Source: Pseudoflavitalea sp. G-6-1-2 (GTDB lineage: Bacteria > Bacteroidota > Bacteroidia > Chitinophagales > Chitinophagaceae). Taken from it: 64,000 nucleotides of DNA. Position 1 is the first letter of the stretch, and every line of letters begins with the position of its first letter. The notes beneath the pieces are model-generated. The model saw only the letters and a list, made by a program, of their open reading frames with translations, was not told the origin of the DNA and made no database searches. The stretch covers positions 1,364,001 to 1,428,000 of the forward strand of contig NZ_JABBGB010000001.1 in NCBI RefSeq assembly GCF_012927185.1, written 5' to 3'. Both the position numbers and the translations under genes were made by a program. Positions 27,408 through 38,400 of the stretch are shown one piece after another.

Positions 27408-29750
27408 ATGTGGGGAACCATTGCCAGAGTGGTGTTGAAATTCCGTTGGATCTTACTCGCCCTGTTGGTATCAGCAACTGCAGTGATGGCATATCACGCA
27501 TCCAAAGTGCAACTGAGCTATGAATTTACCAGGGCCATCCCCACAGACAATCCTAAATATCAGGAGTACCAGCAATTCCGTCAGCTCTTCGGGGAAGATG
27601 GCAATATGATGGTGATCGGTGTACAAACGAAAGATTTCTTTCATCATAAATTCTTCAACGACTACGCAGAGCTGGTGAAAAAAGTACGCGGAGTGAAAGC
27701 CGTGGAAGATGTGCTGAGCGTACCTGCAGCCGCCAATCTGCTGAAAGATGCCGAATCGGAGAAGCTGAATGCTGCACCGGTATTTCCAGACAGGTCGATG
27801 TCTCAATCGGAGATGGACAGCTGCGCAGCTGCTTTTCTCAGTCTGCCTTTCTATCAGGGATTGCTGTACAATCCTTCCACTTCTACTTACCTGATGGCCA
27901 TCCGCATCAATAAAGATGTATTGAATTCAAAGGCCCGTAATGAAGTGGTAGCCGAGATCGTAAAAGCCGGAGAAGAGTTTGCAAAGAAACACAGAGTTGA
28001 GATGCATTACAGCGGTCTGCCACTGATCCGTACCAATATGGCCACTAAAGTTGCGTCGGAAATGCAGTGGTTTTTGCTGGGATCGATTATCCTTTCCGCC
28101 GTGATTCTGCTGCTGTTCTTCAGAAGCGTATCGGCGATGGTGTTGTCGTTAGCGGTAGTGATAATTGGAGTGGTGTGGAGTCTCGGAACAATCGAATGGT
28201 GCGGATATAAGATCTCTTTGCTGAACGCATTGATTCCGCCATTGGTAGTGGTGATAGGTATTCCCAACTGCATTTACTTCCTCAATAAATTCCATACGGC
28301 TTTCAATGATACGGATGTATCGATGCCGGTGAAAGAAAGAAAATTCAAGGCCCTCCACCTGATGATCGAACGCATGGGGGTGGTAACGCTTTTCTGCAAT
28401 ATTGCAGCAGCCATCGGTTTTGCGGTGTTTGCACTCACCAAGAGTGCGATACTGAAAGAGTTTGGTGTAGTGGCTGGTATCAATATCATGGCGCTGTTCT
28501 TTATTTCCATCATACTCATTCCTGCAGTACTCAGCTTTTTGCCTGCGCCAAAACCAAGGCATACAAAGTATCTCGATAACAAATGGCTGCAACGCTTACT
28601 GGATAAACTCGAAGTATGGAGTCTCCACAATCAGCGCCAGATCTACATTGTAACAGGTATTGTGCTGATTGTTGCAGTGGCTGGCATCTTCCGTTTGCGT
28701 ACCGAAGGTTTCATCGTAGACGATCTTCCCAAGACCGATAAGATCTATACCGACCTGAAGTTTTTCGAGAAGCATTTCAAAGGAGTGATGCCGCTGGAAA
28801 TTGTAGTGGATACCAAAAAGAAGAATGGACTTCGCGTGAGTCCATTGCAGCATTTTGAGAAGATCGACTCCATGAGCCAGTTTATTGCGCATCATCCGGA
28901 GATGGCAAGGCCGCTCTCCATTGTTGAAGGATTGAAATTCGCAAGGCAGGCATATTACGAAGGAGACAGCGCCAGCTACGGATTGCCCAACTCATTCGAC
29001 ATCGCTTTTCTTGCACAGTACCTCGGCAGTAAAGACGCAGATTCAACCGGAAAGCAAAACAACTTCACACGCATTGTTCGCACCTTTATGGATAGCACGC
29101 GCCAGCGTGCAAGAATCAGTGTGAACATGGCCGATGTAGGCACCAAACGATTGCCGGTGATCATCGACTCGCTGAGCCAATACAGCAAACAGATATTCGA
29201 TACCGCCAAATACAATGTGCAGTTCACCGGAACAACGGTAACCTTCCTCGAAGGAAGTTCTTTCATCATCAATGGTCTGAAAGAAAGTATCCTCTGGGCA
29301 TTCGGACTGATAGCGCTTTGCATGCTTTATCTCTTCCGCAGTGTGCGCATACTCATCTGTTCGCTGGTGCCGAATATCATTCCACTGGTTATCACAGCGG
29401 GAGTAATGGGATGGGCAGGAGTAGCTATCAAACCATCAACTGTACTGGTTTTCTCCGTAGCGCTGGGGATAGCCATCGACATCACCATACGCTTTCTGGT
29501 GAACTACAAACAGGAGTTGCAGCTGAGTTCCAAAACCTCCAGGGAGATTGTAGTGGACACCATTCATAAAACAGGTATCAGCATCATTTATACTTCATTG
29601 GTGCTGATAGCGGGTTTTGTAATTTTCTGCCTCAGCGATTTTGGCGGAACAAAAGCGCTGGGATGGCTTACCTCCATGACGCTGGTGTTGGCTACGCTGA
29701 CAAATCTTATATTTTTACCTGCACTTTTATTATCGTTAGTGAAAAAATAA
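27408..29750 (+). CDS. MMPL/RND family exporter
   Basis: The protein has 780 residues from the ATG at 27408, which begins just before the first membrane helix (WGTIARVVLKFRWILLALLV). It has two repeats, each of one helix, a large periplasmic loop and five more helices, giving 12 membrane segments. This is the RND superfamily layout of MMPL-like and hopanoid or lipid exporters. A proton-relay like GxxxD motif is visible in the fourth-helix regions (LVVVIGIPNCIYFLNKF; VALGIAIDITIRFLVNY). There is no membrane fusion partner nearby, so it is not a classic AcrB-type drug pump. A lipid or hydrophobic substrate is inferred. Confidence 0.85.
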   Translation: MWGTIARVVLKFRWILLALLVSATAVMAYHASKVQLSYEFTRAIPTDNPKYQEYQQFRQLFGEDGNMMVIGVQTKDFFHHKFFNDYAELVKKVRGVKAVEDVLSVPAAANLLKDAESEKLNAAPVFPDRSMSQSEMDSCAAAFLSLPFYQGLLYNPSTSTYLMAIRINKDVLNSKARNEVVAEIVKAGEEFAKKHRVEMHYSGLPLIRTNMATKVASEMQWFLLGSIILSAVILLLFFRSVSAMVLSLAVVIIGVVWSLGTIEWCGYKISLLNALIPPLVVVIGIPNCIYFLNKFHTAFNDTDVSMPVKERKFKALHLMIERMGVVTLFCNIAAAIGFAVFALTKSAILKEFGVVAGINIMALFFISIILIPAVLSFLPAPKPRHTKYLDNKWLQRLLDKLEVWSLHNQRQIYIVTGIVLIVAVAGIFRLRTEGFIVDDLPKTDKIYTDLKFFEKHFKGVMPLEIVVDTKKKNGLRVSPLQHFEKIDSMSQFIAHHPEMARPLSIVEGLKFARQAYYEGDSASYGLPNSFDIAFLAQYLGSKDADSTGKQNNFTRIVRTFMDSTRQRARISVNMADVGTKRLPVIIDSLSQYSKQIFDTAKYNVQFTGTTVTFLEGSSFIINGLKESILWAFGLIALCMLYLFRSVRILICSLVPNIIPLVITAGVMGWAGVAIKPSTVLVFSVALGIAIDITIRFLVNYKQELQLSSKTSREIVVDTIHKTGISIIYTSLVLIAGFVIFCLSDFGGTKALGWLTSMTLVLATLTNLIFLPALLLSLVKK

Positions 29751-29836
29751 AGTTATCTTGACTTTCGGAAACGTATTGCTGCTTTTGGGTTTACTCAACA
29801 ATTGTGATACGTTCCCGGAAATCAAACTAACGTCAC

Positions 29837-30130
29837 ATGAGAAAGAAGCAATCACTGCTGTCTGCAGTATTGTATTCGGGTAACTTCTTGCCGGGCTTTG
29901 TAAGCAAGCCTGATACTTCGGAGCCATTGAGCGCTCCGGCTCTCCCTGTGTTTTCTGTTTTTCGGGATACCCATGCAGGTAATTCCGTTCAATCCGATAA
30001 AACTTTCGATGTATTGTGTCTGATAGGCGACTGCCTGTTAAGGCCTTTCTGTACTGTGTTTCAGCCGTTTTTTTATGCAAACGTGTTGAAGGGCTGGTGT
30101 GCGTATGCAGGTGTTTGCCGATACAGCTGA
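29837..30130 (+). CDS. Possible small protein, 97 residues, low support
   Basis: Starts MRKKQSLLSAVLYSGNFLPG and ends with a Cys-rich segment (DVLCLIGDCLLRPFCTVF, CAYAGVCRYS). No recognised domain, and the composition is not clearly that of a real protein. The only support is position: 40 nt before the strong terminator at 30170 and with no competing gene. It may be a chance frame inside a non-coding transcript. Confidence 0.25.
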   Translation: MRKKQSLLSAVLYSGNFLPGFVSKPDTSEPLSAPALPVFSVFRDTHAGNSVQSDKTFDVLCLIGDCLLRPFCTVFQPFFYANVLKGWCAYAGVCRYS

Positions 30131-30169
30131 AGCAATTCAATCAATCATTTTAGTGCGTGAATTATAAGC

Positions 30170-30198
30170 GGGTGTGCCTTTCCAGGCGCGCCCTTTTT
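30170..30198 (+). terminator. Strong terminator without an assigned gene
   Basis: GGGTGTGCCT (30170-30179) pairs with AGGCGCGCCC (30184-30193) using two G-U pairs, with a 4-nt loop and five T. It lies 420 bp after the exporter stop, so an unrecognised transcript probably ends here. Confidence 0.75.
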
Positions 30199-30447
30199 AT
30201 TTCTTATGTTTATCATGAATGCAATTTATCTTCGATAAATAGTAAATATGTAAATGATTTATAAACAATAGCACTTTTGATTGATGTATGGTTTTGGTAG
30301 AAATTTACCTGTATTTGAGCAGCATTTTTTTCAAAATACTGCTCATTAATCTTATCTTGAATTGACTGTTTACGGGTATTAAAAAGCAGTCTGTAGACTG
30401 AAAATGCCCGTTTGCAAAACATCAGACCAAAACCAAAACTGACTCAA

Positions 30448-33400
30448 ATGAGAAAATTTCTAGCCCTGCTACTGGCAGCAGTGTTTTCCATTGCGTATGC
30501 CCAGTCGCAAACCCGTACAATCACGGGTAAAGTCACGGATGAAACAGGAAACCCAATCCCCAATGTTTCCGTTATCATCAAAGGTTTGAACACCGGAACA
30601 ACCACAGCTGCAGACGGCAGCTTCTCACTCCCGGTTCCTTCCTCAGCAAAAATATTGGTGTTCACTTCGGTTGGCCAGGCGCCGCAGGAAGTGGCAATCG
30701 GAACCAAAACTGTACTGTCTGTTCAGTTGAAGCCGGCCGATAAGGAGTTGCAGGAAGTTGTGGTAGTAGGTTATGGTCAAACACTGAAGAAAAAAGATCT
30801 TACCGGGTCGGTTGCTTCGGTTAAAGGAGCGGCCATTGCTGAAAAACCTGTTCAGAGTTTTGAAGCAGCGCTTGGCGGCCGCGCCGCAGGTGTGCAGATC
30901 TCGGTTCCCAACGGTGTGCTCAACAATCCACCCGTATTCAGAATTCGTGGTACCAATACCATTTCGCTGAGCTCCTATCCATTGGTGGTAGTGGATGGTA
31001 TTCCGGTATTCACTGGCGACGTGAGTTCTTCCAGTGCATCGAGCAATGCCCTTTCTTCTATCAACCCGGCTGATATCGAATCCATAGATATTGCCAAAGA
31101 TGCTGCATCAGCTGCCATCTATGGAAGCCGCGCTGCCAACGGCGTTGTGTTCATCACCACCAAAAAAGGCAAACCCGGAAAAGCAAAAGTCAATTACAAC
31201 GGATGGGTTGGCTGGAACCAGACGCAGCGTTTGCCCAAACTGCTGAATGCACAGCAGTACACCGATATCAAGAACGAAGCCCTGAAGAATACAGGCCAGT
31301 TCGATAACGATCCTTCCAATACCAAAACAGATTTTTATTTCGCGCGAACAAATGATAAAGACGGAAAACCTATCGAAACAAACTGGTTCGATTATATCTA
31401 TCGCACCGGTCTTTCTCATAACCACACTGTAAACGTTGCTGGTGCAAACGACAACACCAGTTACTACTTTTCGATCGGTTACTCCGATCAGGAAGGTGTG
31501 ATCAGAAAGAACGCGTTCAAACGCATGAACGTACTCTTCAATGTTGATCAGAAAGTAACCAAATGGTTGAATGTTGGCGGTAAGATCAGTTACTCCAACG
31601 AAAAGAATATTTCTGCAACCAGCTCTGGCTCGCTGCCTGGAGAAGCCTTCGCCACCGGAGGTCTCGGTCGTATTGGTCTGGTGCTTCCTCCAAATGTTGG
31701 ACCTTACAATCCCGACGGATCTTACAACCAGGCAAGCAACGGAGCGCTGGGTGTAATGAACAACAAGATCCCCAATCTCGGTTATTACAATCCACTTGCG
31801 TCACTCGATCTCAACAGAGGCAATGCCGAAGTGAATCACGTTACTGCCAGTGGTTATGGACAGGTGAAACCCTTCCCCTGGCTCACTTTCCGCAGCTTGT
31901 ATGCCATCGACTACATCAATGTGGACAATGATATTTTCTGGCATCAGAACTCCGGCGAAGGAAACGCAGCCAGAGGCCAGGCTTACGGCATCTTCTATAA
32001 GACCAAACGTGGTGTATGGACCAACACCCTCGCATACGATAAGGTGTTCGATGATAAACACACTGTTCAATTGCTGGTAGGTTCTGAAGAACAGGTGTCC
32101 AACTCCACAGGATATGGCATCAACAGAACAGGGGTGCCCGATCCATACTTCACAAATGTTCAGTCCGGTGGATGGGCAGTTAACCAAAACTCAAGCCCTG
32201 TGCTCGGACAGAACTATCTCTACTCCATGTTTGCGAGTGCCAAGTACAATTATGATGAAAAGTATTACCTCACTGCCAATGTTCGTCAGGATGAATACTC
32301 AGGTCTTGGTTTCAATAACAGAAAAGGAACCTTCTACGGATTTTCTCTCGGATGGGAAATGTCTCAGGAGAAATTCTTCACCAAAGCTGGTCTCGATAAG
32401 ATCTTCGACAACTTCCGAATCAGAGGAAGCTACGGAACTGTAGGTAATATCGGCGGTATCGGAAACTTCGAATCTTACAACCTGTATTCAGCCAGCTTAT
32501 ATGGTGGCAACCCCACACTGGGCTTCACTGATATCGGTAATCCTGGACTTACCTGGGAAACCAGTAAGAAACTCGATGTGGGTCTGCAGTTCGGCGTATT
32601 CAACGACAGAATAAATGTTGAGTTTGCCTATTACAAAAACGATGTGGATGGACTGATTCTTGGCGTACCGCAGATTCCATCGGCAGGTATTCCCGGCAAT
32701 ACCATTCGCATGAACGTTGGATCTCTGTACAACAAAGGATATGAGCTCACCATCAATGCCACTCCGGTAAAAACAAAAGACTTCACCTGGACAACCTCCT
32801 TCAATATCGGCATCAACAAAAATGAAGTAACGGAGTTGGCTCCCGGACTCACGCAGATCATCACCACCACTCCTGCAGGAGCTTCCACCAGTGAATCTGT
32901 AAGTTCAACGCAGGTTGGATATTCAGTGGGAACACTGCGTGTAGTTCGCACCGGAGGTGTAGATCCTGGTTCAGGAAGAAGAATCTTCTTCAATGCAAAA
33001 GGAGAAAAAGTAATGTACAGTCATGATGCGCAGGGTTGGAGATATGCCGACGGTTCTCCTGCGCCATCACTCTCTCCCAATGATGGCTTGCCATTATACA
33101 ACGCACTTCCCAAACAAATGGGTGGCCTCAACAATACATTTTCTTACAAAGGATTTGATCTGGATGTGATGGTTACCTATCAATACGGAGCCTATATCTA
33201 TTACGGAACCAATTCCGGATTGCACGATCAACGTTTCTGGAATAATCAGGACGACATTCTCGATCGCTGGCAAAAGCCCGGTGATGTAGCCAAATTCCCT
33301 AAAGTGATGTATGGCGATAATATCTCCAATGGCTCAACCATGCCGCTTGACATCAATGTGTTCAAAGGCGATTTCATTAAGCTGCGCAACGTACAGCTCA

Positions 33401-33612
33401 CCTATTCTCTGCCAAAATCGCTGATCTCCAAAGCCAAGCTGAGCAATGTAAGGGTATACGTTAGTGCGCAGAACTTCGCGATGATCACCGATTATCCCGG
33501 ACCTGACCCTGAAGTATCTACCAATGGTAACAATGCGGCCAACCCTGGGGTTGATCGCAACCAGGCAGGTAATGCGCGCACTTACACAGCCGGTATAAGC
33601 ATTGGATTTTAA
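30448..33612 (+). CDS. SusC/RagA family TonB-linked outer-membrane transporter (pair 1)
   Basis: The protein has 1054 residues from the ATG at 30448, which begins the signal peptide (MRKFLALLLAAVFSIAYAQS). Domains in order: carboxypeptidase-like regulatory beta-sandwich (residues 25-100, RTITGKVTDETGNPIPNVSV), TonB box and plug (LQEVVVVGYGQTLKKKDLTGSV and SIDIAKDAASAAIYGSRAANGVVFITTKKG), then a 22-strand barrel ending in the aromatic AGISIGF. SusC barrels import oligomers, usually glycans or peptides, together with their SusD lid. The SusD partner follows by 23 bp. No carbohydrate-active enzyme is next to the pair, so the substrate is unknown. Confidence 0.95.
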   Translation: MRKFLALLLAAVFSIAYAQSQTRTITGKVTDETGNPIPNVSVIIKGLNTGTTTAADGSFSLPVPSSAKILVFTSVGQAPQEVAIGTKTVLSVQLKPADKELQEVVVVGYGQTLKKKDLTGSVASVKGAAIAEKPVQSFEAALGGRAAGVQISVPNGVLNNPPVFRIRGTNTISLSSYPLVVVDGIPVFTGDVSSSSASSNALSSINPADIESIDIAKDAASAAIYGSRAANGVVFITTKKGKPGKAKVNYNGWVGWNQTQRLPKLLNAQQYTDIKNEALKNTGQFDNDPSNTKTDFYFARTNDKDGKPIETNWFDYIYRTGLSHNHTVNVAGANDNTSYYFSIGYSDQEGVIRKNAFKRMNVLFNVDQKVTKWLNVGGKISYSNEKNISATSSGSLPGEAFATGGLGRIGLVLPPNVGPYNPDGSYNQASNGALGVMNNKIPNLGYYNPLASLDLNRGNAEVNHVTASGYGQVKPFPWLTFRSLYAIDYINVDNDIFWHQNSGEGNAARGQAYGIFYKTKRGVWTNTLAYDKVFDDKHTVQLLVGSEEQVSNSTGYGINRTGVPDPYFTNVQSGGWAVNQNSSPVLGQNYLYSMFASAKYNYDEKYYLTANVRQDEYSGLGFNNRKGTFYGFSLGWEMSQEKFFTKAGLDKIFDNFRIRGSYGTVGNIGGIGNFESYNLYSASLYGGNPTLGFTDIGNPGLTWETSKKLDVGLQFGVFNDRINVEFAYYKNDVDGLILGVPQIPSAGIPGNTIRMNVGSLYNKGYELTINATPVKTKDFTWTTSFNIGINKNEVTELAPGLTQIITTTPAGASTSESVSSTQVGYSVGTLRVVRTGGVDPGSGRRIFFNAKGEKVMYSHDAQGWRYADGSPAPSLSPNDGLPLYNALPKQMGGLNNTFSYKGFDLDVMVTYQYGAYIYYGTNSGLHDQRFWNNQDDILDRWQKPGDVAKFPKVMYGDNISNGSTMPLDINVFKGDFIKLRNVQLTYSLPKSLISKAKLSNVRVYVSAQNFAMITDYPGPDPEVSTNGNNAANPGVDRNQAGNARTYTAGISIGF

Positions 33613-33635
33613 TTGACTCAATTAAAAAAAGAAGT

Positions 33636-35126
33636 ATGAAACATCTACTTATCATAGCATTGGTGGTTAGCATGCTCGGTGGCACTTCGTGCATGAAGAA
33701 AGACCTGATGGAGCCGCTTCCGCCCACATCACTGATCGATAGTTTAGCATTCGATACCAAGGATCGTATCAGCAATCAGATCCGCAGCATTTACGCAAGC
33801 TTCAAAAGCGGGCAATTCTACGGCGGACGTTATGTTATATACAATGATATCCGCGGGGAAGATTTCATCAACAACGGATCGAATCTTGTAACGGGCACAT
33901 CCACCTGGAACTTCTCGCTCACCAATACAGCGCAGGAAGTGCAGGGACTCTGGAGTCAGGCTTACAACGTGATCAATCTCGCCAATCTCTTCATTGAAGG
34001 CATGGAAGCAAAAGGAAAAGCAGTGATCGGAGACAGCATTGCTTTGGATTATATTGCTGAAGCAAGAATGCTCCGCGCTATTTCTTATTATAGCCTGTTG
34101 CAATTGTATTGCCGTCCGTACTGGGATGGAAACGGAAGTAAACCTGGCCTTCCGCTGCGACTGGTAGGCAACAAAAAAGTAGCTGATTATTCTATGGCGC
34201 GCAGCACTGTTGCTCAGATCTATGATCAGGTGATTCAGGATCTCGATTATGCAGAACAGAATCTCCCGCTGGAATATCTCACCAATAAACCGGGTGATCC
34301 TAAAGCATGGAGCCTTAATCTGAGCACCACCAGAGGACATCGCAACACTGCCATTGCATTCAAAACCCGCGTTTATCTTTCCATGAGAAAGTATGAGGAT
34401 GTAATCCGGGAAGCCAACAAGATTGTTGCGCAGGATGTTGCTCCATTCTCTGCAACTTCCGGCACGCCCCATAAAATGCAGGCAGATTTTCTGAGTGTTT
34501 TTAAAACTTACGAAAATTTGGAATCCATTCTTTCCATGCCGATGGCGGCAGCTGAAGCGCCCGGCACGCAGAATCAGCTGGCATATTATTTCAATGCAGC
34601 AGTGAATGGAATCGAGTACAGGCTCAGCCTGGAACCTGATGGCATTTTCAAAAGCGCTGAGTGGAAGGCTTCTGATATCCGCCGCAATCAGATCTATACA
34701 TCCGATGCTGGCAAACCTTCCGAAGCAAAATGGCTGACCAAATATTCTGTGGGTAGTCCATATACAGACTGGGTACCGGTGATAAGATATTCTGAAGTGC
34801 TGTTAAACCTGTCTGAAGCGTTGGTAAGAAAAGATCTTGCATTGAATGCGCGTGCTACTGCATTGCTCAATGCGGTTAGACAAAGATCGGATCCAGCTAC
34901 TACTATTACTCCACTAGACTTCGATGACATGATAAGCAAATTGTTGATCGAACGTCGCATCGAGTTTTTGGGAGAGGGAAGAAGAAGTCCTGATATAATG
35001 AGGCTGGGCCTCACTTTCCCGGCAAAAGGCGGAGTGCCGGCAGTGCCTCCTACCGAGTTGAAATACATCTGGCCGATATCCGCGCAGGAGTTATTGCTGA
35101 ATACAAAAATGGAAGACAACAGGTAA
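33636..35126 (+). CDS. SusD/RagB family nutrient-binding lipoprotein (pair 1)
   Basis: The protein has 496 residues. A lipobox (MLGGTSCMKK, Cys near residue 20) anchors it to the outer membrane. The TPR-like helical scaffold of SusD is visible: YNVINLANLFIEGM, DYIAEARMLRAISYYSLLQLYC, and near the C-terminus VIRYSEVLLNLSEALVRKD, LLIERRIEFLGEGRRSPDIMRLG. It caps the SusC channel and captures the substrate. It is cotranscribed with the upstream SusC gene and ends at the terminator at 35165-35192. Confidence 0.93.
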   Translation: MKHLLIIALVVSMLGGTSCMKKDLMEPLPPTSLIDSLAFDTKDRISNQIRSIYASFKSGQFYGGRYVIYNDIRGEDFINNGSNLVTGTSTWNFSLTNTAQEVQGLWSQAYNVINLANLFIEGMEAKGKAVIGDSIALDYIAEARMLRAISYYSLLQLYCRPYWDGNGSKPGLPLRLVGNKKVADYSMARSTVAQIYDQVIQDLDYAEQNLPLEYLTNKPGDPKAWSLNLSTTRGHRNTAIAFKTRVYLSMRKYEDVIREANKIVAQDVAPFSATSGTPHKMQADFLSVFKTYENLESILSMPMAAAEAPGTQNQLAYYFNAAVNGIEYRLSLEPDGIFKSAEWKASDIRRNQIYTSDAGKPSEAKWLTKYSVGSPYTDWVPVIRYSEVLLNLSEALVRKDLALNARATALLNAVRQRSDPATTITPLDFDDMISKLLIERRIEFLGEGRRSPDIMRLGLTFPAKGGVPAVPPTELKYIWPISAQELLLNTKMEDNR

Positions 35127-35164
35127 ATTAAATTTTCAGTTATATCAATCTTTCCAACAGCCCA

Positions 35165-35192
35165 GGCCGCTCAGCAATGAGCGGCTTTTTTA
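35165..35192 (+). terminator. Rho-independent terminator of SusC/SusD pair 1
   Basis: GCCGCTC (35166-35172) pairs with GAGCGGC (35179-35185), 6-nt loop, six T. Confidence 0.85.
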
Positions 35193-35388
35193 TTTTCGTA
35201 TGTGCCAGTGAGTAATATGATCGCGTGAAACGCTTTGTGGACGCAGGTTCTGTTGCTTGTGCAATCGGTAATGCAGGTATGATGTTTCTGCAGAAAAGGG
35301 GAAAAGTAGTGCATAAAAAATCAACGGTAAGTGGGTAGAATATTAAAAAAAGAAAATGCAGTTATTAATTCTTTGCTAAAAAAATTGA

Positions 35389-35417
35389 TTTGTTATGCAA
35401 CTATCCGTATATATTTG
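35389..35417 (+). promoter_or_regulatory. Bacteroidota-type promoter for SusC/SusD pair 2
   Basis: TTTG (35389-35392), 17 nt, then TATATTTG (35410-35417). The start codon is about 78 nt downstream. Spacing is 2 nt shorter than the ideal 19. Confidence 0.5.
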
Positions 35418-35494
35418 CCCTCCTTTTAGCGGTTTAACAGGTTGCGAATACGCGTAACCGTTACATGATTATTCTAAAACATAAACTCACGTAC

Positions 35495-38400
35495 ATGAGA
35501 AAAATGCTGTTGCTCGTAGCATCTTTCCTGCTATTGTCCTGGCAACTCTCGGCTCAATCCCGTACCATCTCGGGGAAGGTGACGGATGCAAAGTCTGCAC
35601 CCGTTCCTAACGTTTCAGTTACAGTTAAGGGTGCAACATCCGGAACAACTTCCAATGAAGAGGGTGTGTACTCCATCACTGTGCCCGACAACGCCAAAAC
35701 GCTGGTATTCTCGGCAATTGGCATGGCTTCAATGGAAGTAGCCATCGGTTCCCAGACAAATATTTCCGTAATCATGAAGCCCGAAGAGAAGCAGCTGCAG
35801 GAAGTTGTGGTGGTTGGTTATGGTAAAACAACCAAACAAGCTTACACAGGTTCTGCTACCGTGGTGAAAAGTGAAAGGCTTGAGAACAAGAGCGTAGCTA
35901 ACGTATCGCAGGCATTAGCCGGTGAGGTAGCTGGTGTTCGTGTGATCAACCCTTCTGGCCAGCCTGGTACTGAAGCTACCATTCGTATCCGCGGTTTCGG
36001 ATCTGTAAACGGAAACAGAAACCCGCTTTATGTTGTTGACGGAATTCCTTACACAGGAAGCATCAACGCCATTAACATGGCGGACGTTGAGTCGACTACT
36101 GTTCTGAAAGATGCGACTGCTACTGCCATTTATGGTGCGAGAGGCGCAAACGGTGTGATTGTGATCACCACAAAAAGCGGAAAAGGCAAAGGGTTTATTG
36201 AAGTTGATGGAAGCCTTAGCACCAACAGATCGATGATCCCGCGTTACAAAGTGATCAAGAATCCTGAGCAATATATTGCACTCGGATGGGAAGGTCTGGT
36301 TGGTGAAGGTGAGCTCTATGGTGAAGCCGATCCTATCCAATACGCTAATGATAATATTTTTGGCGCTGCTGGTTTGGGTTCTTTCTACAATATGTGGAAG
36401 GTAACAGATGGCAGTCAGCTGATCGATCCTGTTACAAAACAGGTAAGACCTGGCGTAGAAAGAAAATACACTCCTGAAAACTGGGAAGATTATGCATTTT
36501 CTGCCAGCAACCGTCAGGAAGTAAATCTCAAAATGGGTGGTGGTGATGCTAAAACCAGCTTCTATACTGGTTTGGGTTACCTTAATGATGTTGGTTACTC
36601 CATCAACACCAGCTACAAAAGATTGTCTGCCCGCCTGAATGTTAACCATGAGATCAAGAAATGGCTGACTGGTTCAATGAACCTCTCTTATGCCAATTCA
36701 AAAAGACAAAGCAATGGTCAGGGTAGCAATTCCAACAGCGTTTTCTGGTTTGTAGACAATATGCCTTCGATCTATCCTCTTTTCAAAAAAGATAAAGACG
36801 GCAACAATATTACTGAACCTCAGTTTGGTGGTTTTGAATACGACTATGGTGGAACACGCAGAAGATTTGCAGGTCAGACAAACGCCATTGCCGATGCTAA
36901 CTACGATACACATAATGACGACAGAAATGAACTGAACGGTGCTACTGCACTGACACTGAAGTTCACAAAGAACCTGTCTTTCGAGACTCGCCTGGGTGTA
37001 CAGTACTACAATAATAACTTCATCAATCGCAGCAATAAGTACTTTGGATCTTCTGCAAGTCAGAATGGTTCAATTTTCAGCAGAAAAACTGAGTTACTGA
37101 ACTACAATGTGCTGAACATGCTTCGCTACAGCAAATCATTCGGAGATCACAACTTCGAAGCTTTGGCTGCTCATGAAAATACAGACTGGAAGCTGGTAAC
37201 AACCACGCTCTCCAAGTACAACATGGTGAAGAATATCTCCGAAGACTTCAACAATGCTGTAGTAACCAGCCCTACAACATCTTTCACTGAGCAATACAGG
37301 CTCGAAAGTTACTTCGGTCAAATCAACTATGATTTCAAAGGAACTTACTATCTGAGCGGAAGCTTCAGAAGAGACGGCTCATCAAGATTCCGTAAAAACA
37401 AATGGGGCAATTTCGGTTCCATCGGCGCAGGCTGGATTGTGAGCAACGAAGATTTCATGGATAAGCAAAATATCTTCACATACCTGAAGTTGAAAACCAG
37501 CTATGGTCTGGTGGGTGATCAGGCGGGTGTTGGTTATTATCCTGGTTACGATCTCTACAATATCGATAACCTGAATGATCAGCCAGCGTTCTCTTTTAAT
37601 TCAAAAGGCAACCCAGATCTCACATGGGAGAAATCAAAGATCTTCCAGGTGGGTACCGAGTTCAAGATCAAAAAGTTCCTGACGGGTTCACTTGAGTACT
37701 ATATCAAGAACACCGATAACCTGATCTTCGACAGAAGAGTAGGACCTTCTATCGGTTATGCACTTACCCGCATTAACGGTGGAAACCTGAGAAACCAGGG
37801 TCTCGAAATTGATCTTACCGGACACATCCTTCAGCAAAAAGATTACTACGTTAATCTTGGTGTGAACGCAGAGATCTTCAAAAACAAGATCACTGAGATG
37901 CCGCTTGATCTTACAACCGGCAAGGAAAAAACAATCGACATTCAAGGCAGAATGGGTTGGGGTAAGGGCCACTCCATTTATGATTACTACATGCGTGAGT
38001 TTGTTGGTGTAGATCCGGCAGATGGTTCTTCTACCTGGACTACCTTCTACAATGATGCCAACAACAACGGCAAAATGGATGCTGGAGAAAGAATCGCTTC
38101 TTTGACGCAATTCAATGCAGAAAATCCTGATAAGGCAGATGCCATCAAAAAAACAACAACCAAGAGCTATTCACAGGCAACCCAGTTCTATGTTGGCAAA
38201 TCTGCTCTTCCAAAGATCAGAGGCGCTGTAAACCTCACTGCAGGTTACAAAGGATTTGATCTGGCAGTTCAGATGCTGTACAGCTTTGGTGGATATGCAT
38301 ACGATGATGCATATGCAGGTCTCATGGCCGATGGAATTGTTGGTGAGAACAACTGGCATGAAGATATGATGAAGAGATGGCAGAAACCAAACGACATCAC

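Larger units (their letters stand above)
29751..30447. other. Long gene-poor stretch with hairpin and orphan terminator
   Basis: 697 bp between the exporter and the first SusC gene. It contains an interrupted palindrome (TTTCGGAAACGTAT near 29764 and ATACGTTCCCGGAAA near 29810), a possible 97-codon frame (29837-30130) and a strong terminator at 30170-30198 that ends no recognised gene. The AT-rich 30200-30447 segment should contain the SusC promoter, but no clear TAnnTTTG box was found; a CAGTC-TGTA-GACTG hairpin lies at 30387-30400. Confidence 0.5.
35127..35494. other. Intergenic region between the two SusC/SusD pairs
   Basis: 368 bp. It holds the terminator of pair 1 (35165-35192) and a promoter-like sequence of pair 2 (35389-35417). 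The AT-rich tract 35330-35400 fits an upstream promoter region. Nothing else was recognised. Confidence 0.5.
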
